Shown here piece after piece: positions 1 through 6,240 of a stretch of DNA of 64,000 nucleotides. The stretch is from assembly GCF_000161795.2 (NCBI RefSeq), contig NZ_CP006882.1:1736001-1800000 (forward strand). The letters run 5' to 3'. The notes under the pieces are model-generated. The model was not told the DNA's origin. It did not search any database and saw only the letters and a list, made by a program, of their open reading frames with translations. The DNA is from Synechococcus sp. WH 8109 (lineage in GTDB: Bacteria > Cyanobacteriota > Cyanobacteriia > PCC-6307 > Cyanobiaceae). Position 1 is the stretch's first letter. Every line of letters starts with the position of its first letter. The translations under genes were made by a program, and so were the position numbers.

Positions 1-224
1 GTGCGCACCGCCACCCATTCGGCATGGACGGTGGATGAGTCTGGCGTGAACTGCACCACCTTCTGCTGCTGAGCATTCACGAGCAACACCTCGCCGCCAG
101 GTTTGACGGGACTGTCCTTGTAGCGGGGGCCTTCCTTAAACATGTCGACAACCCTACGGAAACGCCTCTCAGCCCCGCGGTAGAGGCTGCCGTAAGCCGA
201 CTTGCGCTGGCGATCATCGATTGC

Positions 225-467
225 TTGGTCGTCGAGGCTGAGCGATTCCACGCCAACACCGACGACTTAGAGGCTCAGGCGATTGCCAGGTTCAAAGAGC
301 TGGCCCCGGTCGAATGGGCCTGGGACAAGTTCAAGACCAAGTGCAAAGACCCCATCCGCAAAGAGGCTTCGAAGCTGTGGACGAACATCGTCACGACGAT
401 GCGTGATGCAGGCATCGGCGAGATAGCCGAGTCGAAACCGCTCACACCACAGACATACGGACGTTGA
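225..467 (+). CDS. Hypothetical island protein, possibly 5' truncated
   Basis: This is an 80-codon frame with a TTG start that ends with the motif TPQTYGR. It is rich in Ala, Glu, Lys and Trp and looks like a soluble helical protein; no family is recognised. The same frame stays open upstream to about position 39 with no ATG, GTG or TTG start there. The gene may therefore be the 3' part of a longer gene whose beginning is damaged or uses another start. It is followed at once by a palindrome (468-487). Function unknown; reality of the gene is moderate. Confidence 0.4.
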   Translation: MVVEAERFHANTDDLEAQAIARFKELAPVEWAWDKFKTKCKDPIRKEASKLWTNIVTTMRDAGIGEIAESKPLTPQTYGR

Positions 468-805
468 CGGACATCGCGAGATGTCCGCCTAGAGCCCAGT
501 CAGGCACTGCTATCGCGGTGCCACGGACACACAGACACCACTCGCCGCGTGCTCGAAAACGCCTTGTTTCGCGCATGCGGTGTTTTTCTGACCGCCGTCA
601 GTAGACGCACTGTGCTGCAACGGGTTTGTCCAGACATAGCGGGATGTCCGCGCCTGTCCGCGTGTGAGTCGCAGCGGAAGATCAACACGACTGCGGCACA
701 GCCGATGTGCCCGTCACCAGCGGGGACAACCGTAGACACGTGTCACAACAAACAACTCAATCGCTCTAGTGGAGCTACAAAACAACTAAGTCCGGCTCCC
801 CTCTC
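468..805. other. Non-coding stretch with two related palindromes
   Basis: No convincing gene is seen in these 338 bases. Two similar inverted repeats occur: CGGACATC-GCGA-GATGTCCG at 468-487, directly after a stop codon, and a degenerate copy at 631-650 (CAGACATAGCGGGATGTCCG). The first could act as a weak hairpin terminator without a T-run, or both could be protein-binding or repeat remnants. Reading frames across the region have no homology I recognise. Confidence 0.4.
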
Positions 806-1219
806 GTGGATAAAGACAAATTCGATAAAGCCATTGCCTACGCAATTTCAAAGGGCTACTTCCGAGATCCCAGTACACCGGACATCGACCAATCCACCGA
901 TGAAGGCGGTTTGATCACCCTTAGGACTCCAAGAGGGGCGAAGGTCGCCGAATTTCAAACGGATGGAGACACCTTCGATGGCATAGGCAATCTCAGCACG
1001 AAGACCGCAGGAACGAAGTCCTCCTATACGTGTCCAAAGTGCGGGAGCACTAGCTATGAGATAGGTCAGATCAGAGTCTCTGGTGATTTCTGGTCCAGCG
1101 CCTTTGATATAGAAAATAAGCGGTATGACTCTGTTTCATGCACAAAGTGCGGTTACACGGAGTTCTACAAAAAAACTGTCAGCAGGACCGAAAAGATACT
1201 TGACTTCCTTGCAGACTGA
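806..1219 (+). CDS. Zinc-ribbon nucleic-acid-binding-like protein (YpzJ type)
   Basis: A 137-residue protein with a GTG start. Residues 1-70 are unlike any family I recognise. The C-terminal half is a zinc ribbon with Cys76 and Cys79 (CPKCG) and Cys112 and Cys115 (CTKCGYTEFY), ending in the hydrophobic ILDFLAD. This spacing and the sequence between the cysteine pairs match the small YpzJ-like predicted nucleic-acid-binding Zn-ribbon family, normally about 65 residues, so here the domain carries an extra N-terminal extension. It sits alone in the island on the plus strand. The domain call is good; the biological role is unknown. Confidence 0.7.
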   Translation: MDKDKFDKAIAYAISKGYFRDPSTPDIDQSTDEGGLITLRTPRGAKVAEFQTDGDTFDGIGNLSTKTAGTKSSYTCPKCGSTSYEIGQIRVSGDFWSSAFDIENKRYDSVSCTKCGYTEFYKKTVSRTEKILDFLAD

Positions 1220-1313
1220 AACAGAGCTAGATAGAAATTTGAGACAGCTAATGCGTTATCCCGCTACTCATAGTTGTTAAACATGATATGCTCTAGACAT
1301 TACATATCTTTTT

Positions 1314-1658
1314 ATGAGAAAGCTCGTCTCTACTATTTCTGCGAGCCTGTTTTTCGCATCGGGTGCTTTAGCACACGGTGTTCCTGATATGCGGTTGGTC
1401 GTTGGATCTCTCGACGGGCAAAGCCTGCGTGAATGTGAGCGATCTTCGCTTCGAGCCTTGCACAGTCATGGCCTTGAAACTTCAGTAACAAGACAGGATT
1501 CAACCGTCGTAAAAGTATGGGGTACTAGCATCTCAAAGCTCTACAGCCTTCAAGTAGAATGCGACACTTCTATGCAGACAAAAGCAGTCGCATTTTCTCA
1601 TCCTGTCGCACATAATTCGAGAGAAGTTCGTGACATTTTTGATTCTCTATTTAGATAA
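1314..1658 (+). CDS. Small secreted hypothetical protein
   Basis: A 114-residue protein beginning with an apparent Sec signal peptide: MRKL, a hydrophobic stretch to about residue 18, and a likely cleavage after ALA (GALAHG). The mature part is about 95 residues with two cysteines (ECERS and VECDTS), which could form a disulfide in the periplasm. An ATG start is clear, and the upstream 90 bases are AT-rich with possible promoter sequence (TATGCT). No family is recognised. Codon use is AT-richer than the core genes to the right, as expected of island cargo. Confidence 0.55.
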   Translation: MRKLVSTISASLFFASGALAHGVPDMRLVVGSLDGQSLRECERSSLRALHSHGLETSVTRQDSTVVKVWGTSISKLYSLQVECDTSMQTKAVAFSHPVAHNSREVRDIFDSLFR

Positions 1659-1866
1659 TCGCACCGACATTCCCAGTCATACCAAGCCTCCTCAATTGCT
1701 TGAATTTGTGTTCCTGTGTTCCAGTCACTGATTGCTTTTGAGCGAATCCTTTGACTGCCTTTCTGGATCTTAATATCTATACCAACGGATGGAATGAGGG
1801 TCCTGACCGTCTCCCAATACAGGAGATGGCCTAGCCCCCACAAAGCCAGTCTAGATTTGAACTTCT

Positions 1867-1882
1867 CGGAACAAGTGTTCCG
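1867..1882. repeat. Short palindrome
   Basis: CGGAACA-AG-TGTTCCG is a perfect 7-bp inverted repeat with a 2-base spacer, 43 bases beyond the end of the overlapping ORF at 1925. It resembles an operator more than a terminator because there is no T-run. No regulator can be assigned. Confidence 0.35.
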
Positions 1883-1924
1883 CGACGTGCTCGTGTTGCC
1901 GCCCCAGAGGACTTCTAATACCCA

Positions 1925-2101
1925 TCAACCAACAGGCGGCACGGCGTCGATTACGGCAGGGCAGTGACTAGCCAAGCCAAAGAGAAGAACTGTCCCGAGG
2001 ATTACTAGGGACGTAATGACCAGTCGTCGCGCTCGACGAGTGACCGAGGTTGGCTTGAAGCGTGAATACCTCCACGCCCCTCTGCACAGCATGTGTGGCA
2101 T
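1925..2101 (-). CDS. Overlapping +1-frame small membrane ORF in integrase fragment (copy A)
   Basis: This ORF of 58 codons starts at an ATG inside the integrase HSHATH motif, in the +1 frame, and runs past the integrase stop. It has a basic first half (many Arg, Lys), then a hydrophobic segment (VILGTVLLFGLA) that could span a membrane, then the tail PAVIDAVPPVG. The same layout occurs in copy C (8099-8275). Between A and C, differences beyond the integrase stop fall at 8 third and 2 first codon positions of this frame and at no second positions. That suggests coding constraint. Function unknown; it could still be a by-product of integrase codon composition. Confidence 0.35.
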   Translation of the reverse strand: MPHMLCRGAWRYSRFKPTSVTRRARRLVITSLVILGTVLLFGLASHCPAVIDAVPPVG

Positions 2102-2210
2102 GGCTGTGCCTTAGCTGGTGTGGATGAACGTGAAAACCGGCGGCTCGTCCCCACTTTCGGCAAACATCTCCAATCGCTTGTCGAGTGAGATGTCCCTTGC
2201 CGCGGGGGCT
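1968..2210 (-). pseudogene. Tyrosine recombinase C-terminal fragment (copy A)
   Basis: The frame matches residues from about 239 to the end of the complete integrase at 8142-9098. It retains the HxLR box (HPHQLRHSHATH), the LGHSSS box and the nucleophile region GHYV, but lacks the N-terminal core-binding domain, the first catalytic Arg and the beta-hairpin Lys. Homology begins abruptly at SPRG; the sequence upstream is unrelated. It is a decayed copy left by an earlier integration event. It cannot be an active recombinase alone. Similarity to copy C continues about 40 bases past the stop codon. Confidence 0.85.
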
Positions 2211-2254
2211 TTCTTTCAATATGGCTACAACCTAAGAACTGAGACCCCGCCGCC

Positions 2255-2434
2255 ATGGATGAGCCCACGTTTTGGGAACCGACCGACGAATTTCTGAACC
2301 AAGCCGACTACGACCTGAAGCTCTTGGTGAAGACCTGGAAAGATGAATACGGGGCAGATGACGCCGCCTGCTCAATGGTGCTGCGAGCCATCGCCGACGC
2401 CACTTATCTGCCTGAGGGCCAACCGCTCGTCTAG
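2255..2434 (+). CDS. Small acidic hypothetical protein, 59 aa
   Basis: ATG at 2255 opens a 59-codon frame, MDEPTFWEPTDEF to EGQPLV, rich in Asp and Glu with aromatic residues. It has the codon bias and composition of a real protein. The stop codon lies two bases before the ATG of the next gene (2437), so the two are probably co-transcribed and translationally linked. No family is recognised. Such acidic small proteins are common on phage-derived islands, but no function can be given. Confidence 0.55.
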   Translation: MDEPTFWEPTDEFLNQADYDLKLLVKTWKDEYGADDAACSMVLRAIADATYLPEGQPLV

Positions 2435-2436
2435 CC

Positions 2437-2664
2437 ATGTTCTTGGACGTAATAGGCGTTCTTCTGCTCGTTGCCCTTCTGGTGTTTGGTGCCGGGGCTT
2501 TGTGGAAACCCTTAAGAGCACTCTGGGGATTTATTTCCCGGCGTCAGGCACTGGATTGGTGGACAAAGAAGCCCATCCTTCCAATCGTTCGTGGCAAGAG
2601 CGGTGGCCGCTTTAAGCGCATTTACCGCAAGAGAACACGCCGCTCCTTCAATGGACGCTTGTAA
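2437..2664 (+). CDS. Small membrane protein with basic tail
   Basis: A 75-residue protein with one N-terminal transmembrane helix (about residues 3-22, VIGVLLLVALLVFGAGAL). A Trp-rich linker follows, then a strongly basic C-terminal tail (KRIYRKRTRRSFNGRL). The tail should lie in the cytoplasm and could touch nucleic acid or phospholipid head groups. It follows the acidic ORF at 2255-2434 with a two-base gap, forming a likely two-gene operon. Family unknown. Confidence 0.5.
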   Translation: MFLDVIGVLLLVALLVFGAGALWKPLRALWGFISRRQALDWWTKKPILPIVRGKSGGRFKRIYRKRTRRSFNGRL

Positions 2665-2977
2665 GTAGCCATAAGGGGCGTTGAGAGAGCCAGCGCCTCA
2701 CTGACGGCTGCCGGAATTGGAAGCCCGTGCATCACGTGGAGACCGGTCCAGCCGTCACCGCCTAACTACAGCCCTGGGTATTAATTCTCATCGTGTGCAC
2801 TGAATCCACAGTCTTGCCAACGAGTTTCCTACATTTTGATGGCTTGAGAATTGCGTTCTCCAGTTTGCTCGACTGGAGAATTAGATAAGGCGGGTAATGC
2901 ACGACCCGCCTTTTTTATTCGCTTTTTGGATACCAAGGCCAATGCCGCTTGCCAAAAGGGCCTTGAGACGGTCAGAG
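2665..2977. other. Intergenic region with hairpin and terminator; possible small RNA
   Basis: No protein gene is supported here. Near its end are a perfect 9-bp inverted repeat (TTCTCCAGT at 2856-2864 and ACTGGAGAA at 2872-2880) and then a strong intrinsic terminator (2889-2917). Two adjacent hairpins, the second followed by a T-run, more than 200 bases after the last stop codon, fit either a long 3' untranslated region or an independent small RNA read on the plus strand. I do not recognise a known cyanobacterial Yfr RNA. Confidence 0.35.
2889..2917 (+). terminator. Rho-independent terminator
   Basis: The stem GGCGGGT/ACCCGCC encloses an 8-base loop and is followed by six T residues on the plus strand. 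It would end transcription of the 2255-2664 gene pair or of a small RNA just upstream. Confidence 0.75.
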
Positions 2978-3148
2978 CTATGCAGCAAATCCGTTCTGAC
3001 GCAGATACCTGATGCCGCGGTATCTCAGAGAAGGGATTGCGTCCGCAGCCTTGAACGCTGTCTCTAGACGCAAAACAACTGCTTCTTTTTTTGCAGCTGT
3101 CTTATTCACGGGTGTAAATGCTGAACCGTTCCAATACAACGAAGTCAT
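2978..3148 (-). CDS. Small hypothetical protein with YRGxxY motif
   Basis: An ATG at 3148 gives 56 residues ending SLRYRGIRYLRQNGFAA. The LRYRGIRY string resembles the L-x-YRG-x-x-Y motif of cyanobacterial DUF4278-type small proteins, also seen at 7885-7995 and 29335-29508. A plus-strand frame over the same bases (3012-3230) has a signal-peptide-like stretch, so the strand is not certain. I prefer the minus strand because of the motif. Function unknown. Confidence 0.35.
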   Translation of the reverse strand: MTSLYWNGSAFTPVNKTAAKKEAVVLRLETAFKAADAIPSLRYRGIRYLRQNGFAA

Positions 3149-3296
3149 CACAGCTCCTGCAGAGCCCAAGCCCCCGTTCCATGGCTTAGATCGAGCTGCG
3201 CCCCGCAAAAGCGAGGTGAACGTTTGGTAGCAGTGGCTACATATTCTTTGTACCTCCGCCTAAGAACGCCGCGCAATATCGACTAGGGAATCCACA

Positions 3297-3677
3297 TCAA
3301 TTGCGAGAAGGATGCGCCCTGTGACCGCGGAAGCCACGGGTGTCAGCACCCAGGCTGAGCATCCTGTTCATCTGCGCGACGGCACCAATCACACAGGCGT
3401 AGCTGCATGCCTCCTCCGCCTTTCGCGCCGTGCGCTCCAGGCGAGCGATGCACTGGAACAACAAGTCACGTTGATCAACGTTGTCGTCGCCGAAGGCAAT
3501 ATCCATCCACTCTTTGTGGGCTTCAGTCACGACACGACGGGCTTGTCGACGTGAGCACCCCCATGTTTGGGCCACAAGGGACGCAAGCTCAGAGAAGCCG
3601 ACGCCTTTGTCGATCTGCTTCATCGCCCACTCGTGGCGCTGTTGCTTCTCTTGCTTAATGACTCGTCTGGGGACCAT
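3297..3677 (-). CDS. HTH protein resembling phage terminase small subunit
   Basis: A 126-residue protein. Residues 1-20 are basic (KQEKQQRHEWAMKQID). Residues 28-50 form a helix-turn-helix-like segment (FSELASLVAQTWGCSRRQAR). Two long helices follow (about 55-115), then a basic tail. HTH plus helical oligomerisation region is the layout of small terminase subunits, which recognise the packaging site of phages and of phage satellites. No large terminase, portal or capsid gene is visible here, so the protein would serve a satellite that borrows a helper phage, or act as a plain DNA-binding regulator. The resemblance is by layout and general sequence character, not by a decisive motif. Confidence 0.5.
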   Translation of the reverse strand: MVPRRVIKQEKQQRHEWAMKQIDKGVGFSELASLVAQTWGCSRRQARRVVTEAHKEWMDIAFGDDNVDQRDLLFQCIARLERTARKAEEACSYACVIGAVAQMNRMLSLGADTRGFRGHRAHPSRN

Positions 3678-3709
3678 GGCTAAAAGAGGTGGGTAGATAT
3701 CAACGCGAC

Positions 3710-4024
3710 ATGGGTCTGCTCCTGTTCTTCTGGCTCGTAACTTCTGCCGCTTGTGCCCTCTTCACAGCGGCCGCCGCACGAGGCAAGGGATACAACGATT
3801 CCTCTTGGAGCGTTATCGGATTTGTTTTCGGCCCTCTCGGCTTGCTGGCAATCGCCGCCTGCCCTGACCTCCGGAGTCGTCGACTCTTGCGAATGATCGC
3901 GGAAGGCCAAAGCGGCGCGGGCGACAAGCTCCAAGCCTTTGACTCCCCGACTCCCAAGTATTCCGGCGAAGGAGGAATGCTTGGGGAGATGGTCGAGTCC
4001 CTGCTGAAAACCAATCGCGACTGA
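3710..4024 (+). CDS. Small two-helix membrane protein
   Basis: The ATG at 3710 gives about 104 residues; a GTG at 3689 in the same frame would add seven. Two hydrophobic segments are clear: GLLLFFWLVTSAACALFTAA near the N-terminus and VIGFVFGPLGLLAIAACP about 25 residues later, separated by a short loop (RGKGYNDSSW). A soluble tail of about 55 residues follows. This looks like a conserved type of small cyanobacterial inner-membrane protein of unknown function. It lies head to head with the terminase-like gene, whose ATG is 32 bases away, so the two may share a promoter region. Confidence 0.55.
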   Translation: MGLLLFFWLVTSAACALFTAAAARGKGYNDSSWSVIGFVFGPLGLLAIAACPDLRSRRLLRMIAEGQSGAGDKLQAFDSPTPKYSGEGGMLGEMVESLLKTNRD

Positions 4025-4087
4025 AGTCACAGCAGGCCAACTCCAATGAACGCCTCCTCGACATGAGCCAACTCATAAGGGGGGGTT

Positions 4088-4101
4088 GGGGGGGGGGGGG
4101 G
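4088..4101. repeat. G14 homopolymer tract
   Basis: Fourteen consecutive G residues follow a further run of seven Gs and TT (4079-4087). It lies between the end of the membrane gene at 4024 and the small minus-strand gene at 4111-4239. Long G tracts slip during replication and can form quadruplexes. Because it is intergenic, it could vary expression of a neighbour, but it could also be a miscounted homopolymer in the assembly. Confidence 0.8.
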
Positions 4102-4110
4102 CAAGTCCAT

Positions 4111-4239
4111 CTAGGCGATGGTGCTGGCAACCAGCTCTCGGGTCAGCTCGCAATAGTGCTGCCGCGTTTCTGTGACGGGCCAATCATCGACGCCATCAAG
4201 GATTAATCCGCCAGGGATGCCGTCGAGGATGTTTGCCAT
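4111..4239 (-). CDS. Small hypothetical protein, 42 aa
   Basis: ATG at 4239 begins MANILDGIPGG; the protein ends ELVASTIA. Composition is balanced with amphipathic character and no membrane segment. Its ATG shares one base with the stop of an upstream short ORF (TGATG), which suggests translational coupling. A purine-rich GAGAGG lies about 20 bases upstream. No family recognised; the reading frame looks protein-like but is too short to be certain. Confidence 0.4.
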   Translation of the reverse strand: MANILDGIPGGLILDGVDDWPVTETRQHYCELTRELVASTIA

Positions 4240-4331
4240 CAGTTCGGCTCAACCTCTCTTGCCACAAGTTCCCGCTGCAGGCGATCACGGAGATCAGCAG
4301 CAGCAAGGGGAAGCGGATGTTTCGGCACCAA
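4239..4331 (-). CDS. Possible tiny ORF coupled to the 42-aa gene
   Basis: A TTG (4331) or GTG (4328) start gives about 30 codons, VPKHPLPLAAADLRDRL to REVEPN, ending in a TGATG overlap with the next gene. The helical, charged second half looks protein-like. The frame is closed by TAG shortly upstream, so it cannot be longer. It may encode a leader peptide controlling the downstream gene or a real small protein; the evidence is only the overlap and composition. Confidence 0.25.
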   Translation of the reverse strand: MVPKHPLPLAAADLRDRLQRELVAREVEPN

Positions 4332-4541
4332 AGGGAACCGCTTGATTCTCTACAAGCATAGGTGTATTAGTTATACTGAAAAGTTCAGTTCTACGGTGAA
4401 ATAGTGGCTCATCGTAGCAAGAATTTCCCTCATTTATTGAGGACCTTCCTTTGCTGTCTAGAACTGTCGGCAACACTATGTATGCCGATTTTTCACGATT
4501 CCAACGATCTCGGCGAGTCCCTAAGCAGAGATTGCTAATTT

Positions 4542-4796
4542 TTATTTACCGCTCCTTCCACCATTGCACCATGATGTGAGCCTTGATTTCGTATGCGGAC
4601 CAGGCCTCTTGTCATTTTGCATCCAATAAGTTGTTCTTTCTTCAACGCATTGATTTATATCTGCCGCACGCTCGGATACTGGGGCCAGCAAAAAGCCAAT
4701 CTGCACCATTGAAGCTGCCATGGCTACTGCGCAAATAATAAGCACGCTCTCGACGGCATGATTTTCTTTACCATTGTTTTCCATTTCGCGATTCAT
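4542..4796 (-). CDS. Single-span membrane protein of unknown function
   Basis: 84 residues, starting at ATG 4796 or at the internal ATG 4784 (MENNGKENHAVE). One transmembrane helix (about residues 16-38, VESVLIICAVAMAASMVQIG) is followed by a region with a conserved-looking cysteine (NQCVEERTTYW). The shape, short polar N-terminus then VL-IC-VA-AS-VQIGF, resembles a small membrane protein type common on marine picocyanobacterial islands. The last ~20 residues are basic and atypical, so the 3' end may be altered. Confidence 0.5.
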   Translation of the reverse strand: MNREMENNGKENHAVESVLIICAVAMAASMVQIGFLLAPVSERAADINQCVEERTTYWMQNDKRPGPHTKSRLTSWCNGGRSGK

Positions 4797-4880
4797 CTGG
4801 ATTCATTTCTCAAACTAGCCACGCCAACCGAAGCCGATAATTGTTATTAGCAATTGTGTGCATATCGGTGTGGTGCCACT

Positions 4881-4915
4881 AAAAAAGCTCCCGCGTGATG
4901 CCCGGGAGCTTTTTC
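4881..4915. terminator. Bidirectional intrinsic terminator
   Basis: AGCTCCCG (4886-4893) pairs with CGGGAGCT (4903-4910), with an A-run on the left and a T-run on the right. It therefore works on both strands: for the minus-strand gene ending at 4931 and for anything read rightward. Confidence 0.8.
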
Positions 4916-4930
4916 TTGCCGTAAGGATGT

Positions 4931-5113
4931 TTACGACGAATGTGCCCGAGTCCAGCGATCTCGGCGGCTCTCTAAACAGCGGTCGCACATGCAGGTGAAG
5001 TCATCGTCGGCACCGATGCCAGAACCAGGCACACCTGAGACGCCCCAATTCGTGTGGAGTGTCCATCGATAGAGCTTCGCCAGCTCTTCGTCAGTAGGCA
5101 GATATGACCGCAT
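4931..5113 (-). CDS. Small hypothetical protein with CxCxxC motif
   Basis: ATG at 5113 gives 60 residues: MRSYLPTDEELAKLYRW, a Gly-rich middle, then FTCMCDRCLESRRDRW. The C-x-C-x-x-C cluster near the C-terminus could bind a metal. The ATG overlaps, by one base (TGATG), the stop of a short integrase remnant, so this gene once followed an integrase directly. It ends just before the bidirectional terminator at 4881-4915. Function unknown. Confidence 0.5.
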   Translation of the reverse strand: MRSYLPTDEELAKLYRWTLHTNWGVSGVPGSGIGADDDFTCMCDRCLESRRDRWTRAHSS

Positions 5114-5162
5114 CAACCAAGACGCAGAGAACTGCTGTCCTGGGGGTTACTAGCGACGTAAC
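5113..5162 (-). pseudogene. Integrase 3'-tail remnant (copy T)
   Basis: The minus strand here encodes YVASN-like residues and then DSSSLRLG followed by TGA, the last 16 or so residues of the integrases at 5467 and 8142. The cysteine-motif gene starts in its stop codon. No more of the integrase is present: upstream sequence belongs to the ORF at 5150-5401. Bases 5115-5140 are identical to 5469-5494 in copy B. The remnant marks either a deletion product or a recombination junction. Confidence 0.75.
5115..5140. repeat. 26-bp direct repeat, left copy
   Basis: The 26 bases are identical to 5469-5494, 354 bases to the right in the same orientation. Both lie at the 3' end of integrase coding sequence. 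A direct repeat at this place could be an attachment-site core or the trace of an unequal crossover. Confidence 0.8.
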
Positions 5163-5401
5163 GAACGAATCTTCTGCTCAAGCTTGATCAGCATCAAAGC
5201 CCAATTACCTGACAGGACAAGCCAACAGGCAACTCCGGTAACTGCGAATGTTGCGACCACCCAAAGCATTAATCCAGCCCCCTCCATAAGGAGGTCACGT
5301 CGGCATGCTTCAAATTCCGGGCCTGGCTCACACCGTGGAACGATTTCTCTGAATCCCTGACCTCCCTGCTTTCCTGACACTGCCCCGCCTCCATAAGCCA
5401 T
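5150..5401 (-). CDS. Single-span membrane protein within a repeat-flanked cassette
   Basis: An 83-residue frame from ATG 5401. The N-terminal half is Gly-rich and contains REIVPRCEPGPEFEACRRD. One transmembrane helix follows (about residues 43-66, GLMLWVVATFAVTGVACWLV), with a basic end (KLEQKIRSLRR) that reads into the integrase-tail remnant. An internal ATG (MEGAGLMLW) could be the true start of a short membrane protein. The gene lies between the two 26-bp repeats. Function unknown. Confidence 0.45.
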   Translation of the reverse strand: MAYGGGAVSGKQGGQGFREIVPRCEPGPEFEACRRDLLMEGAGLMLWVVATFAVTGVACWLVLSGNWALMLIKLEQKIRSLRR

Positions 5402-5453
5402 CAGCTGAGCCTCAGTGAGCTTTTGCCAGCAGAGATGACAGCCGGATTACACA

Positions 5454-5600
5454 TCAGCGAAATGCACTAACCAAGACGCAGAGAACTGCTGTCCAGAGGA
5501 TTTGCAACCACGTAATGCCCAGTAGTCGCACTCGACGAGTGACCGAGGGTGGCTTGAAGCGTGAATACGTCCACGCCCCTCTGCACAGCGTGTGTGGCAT
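5454..5600 (-). CDS. Overlapping +1-frame hydrophobic ORF in integrase (copy B)
   Basis: As in copies A and C, an ATG within the integrase HSHATH codons opens a +1 frame, here 48 codons. It runs past the integrase TAG and ends VLVSAFR. The first half is basic (SRFKPPSVTRRVR); the second is a hydrophobic helix (ILWTAVLCVLVSAF). The tail differs from A and C because B's downstream sequence is unrelated. Three out of three copies keep the frame open, but the overlap region alone is not proof of expression. Confidence 0.3.
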   Translation of the reverse strand: MPHTLCRGAWTYSRFKPPSVTRRVRLLGITWLQILWTAVLCVLVSAFR

Positions 5601-6183
5601 GGCTGTGCCTCAGCTGGTGTGGATGAACGTGGAACCCTGCGGCTCTGCCCCACTTCCGGCAGACATCTCCGATGGCTTGCCGTGTGAGGTGTCCCCTTCC
5701 GCGGGGACTAGGGAATACATAAGCCTCAGCTTCGCCGCGGCCCAAGCCCTCGAATAAAGCCAGCGTGTCGCTTGAAACGCGGACCACTCGGCGCTTGGAT
5801 CCTTTGCCGAAAAGGTGGATTTGGCCTCCGTCATCGAGAACCTCAATGTCCTCCCAACTAATAGTTGCGATCTCAGAGACCCTGCAACCAAAAAGGTATG
5901 AACATCTGATTAAGGCGTAATCACGCTTGGCATTGCGATCGAGATGAGCTGCCCTGGCGATGGTTGCCATCAACAACCCGAACTGCTCTTCACTGAGCGG
6001 CCTAGTGCTCTTCTCAGCGTGGAGAAGCGATCGAGGCGGCATCGGGTTACGCGGTACCCCCGTAACCGCTGAGCGGCTTGGTTCTGATGCCCAGCGGTAG
6101 AGCGAGCTAATGGCAGCGATGCGCCTGTTGAAGGTTCGAGGCTTCATGTGTCCTGCCTCGACTTGTTCCCGCAGTTGGGACAC
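5467..6183 (-). pseudogene. N-terminally truncated tyrosine recombinase (copy B)
   Basis: This 238-codon frame with a GTG start corresponds to residues 81-318 of the complete integrase. It keeps every catalytic element: GCRVSE (Arg), GKGSKRR (Lys), HPHQLRH (His-x-x-Arg), LGHSS (His) and GHYV (Tyr nucleophile). It lacks the N-terminal core-binding domain (first ~80 residues), which grips the arm or core DNA. Homology stops exactly at the GTG valine codon, and the frame is closed by TAG not far upstream. It may be inactive, or a catalytic-domain-only protein that interferes with the full-length enzyme. Confidence 0.75.
5469..5494. repeat. 26-bp direct repeat, right copy
   Basis: Identical to 5115-5140; it covers the last integrase codons of copy B, ending within the stop region. 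The 354-base unit between the two repeats carries the membrane gene at 5150-5401. Confidence 0.8.
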
Positions 6184-6240
6184 CTGCTTTCTCGAGCTAT
6201 ACCCAGTCGTAGCAATGGATTTAGACTAATTCAAGTTTTT

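Noticed and set aside
549-914. Plus-strand 121-codon open frame
   Set aside because: Composition is irregular (Cys, Ser and Thr scattered, no helix pattern) and it overlaps the start of the well-supported zinc-ribbon gene at 806.
1598-1843. Minus-strand 81-codon frame (MWGLGHLLYWETVR...)
   Set aside because: Part looks helical, but it overlaps the end of the secreted gene at 1314-1658 and no motif or start signal supports it.
3012-3230. Plus-strand frame with a signal-peptide-like stretch
   Set aside because: The minus-strand frame over the same bases has the LRYRGIRY motif; the plus frame lacks a clear n-region directly before the hydrophobic part.
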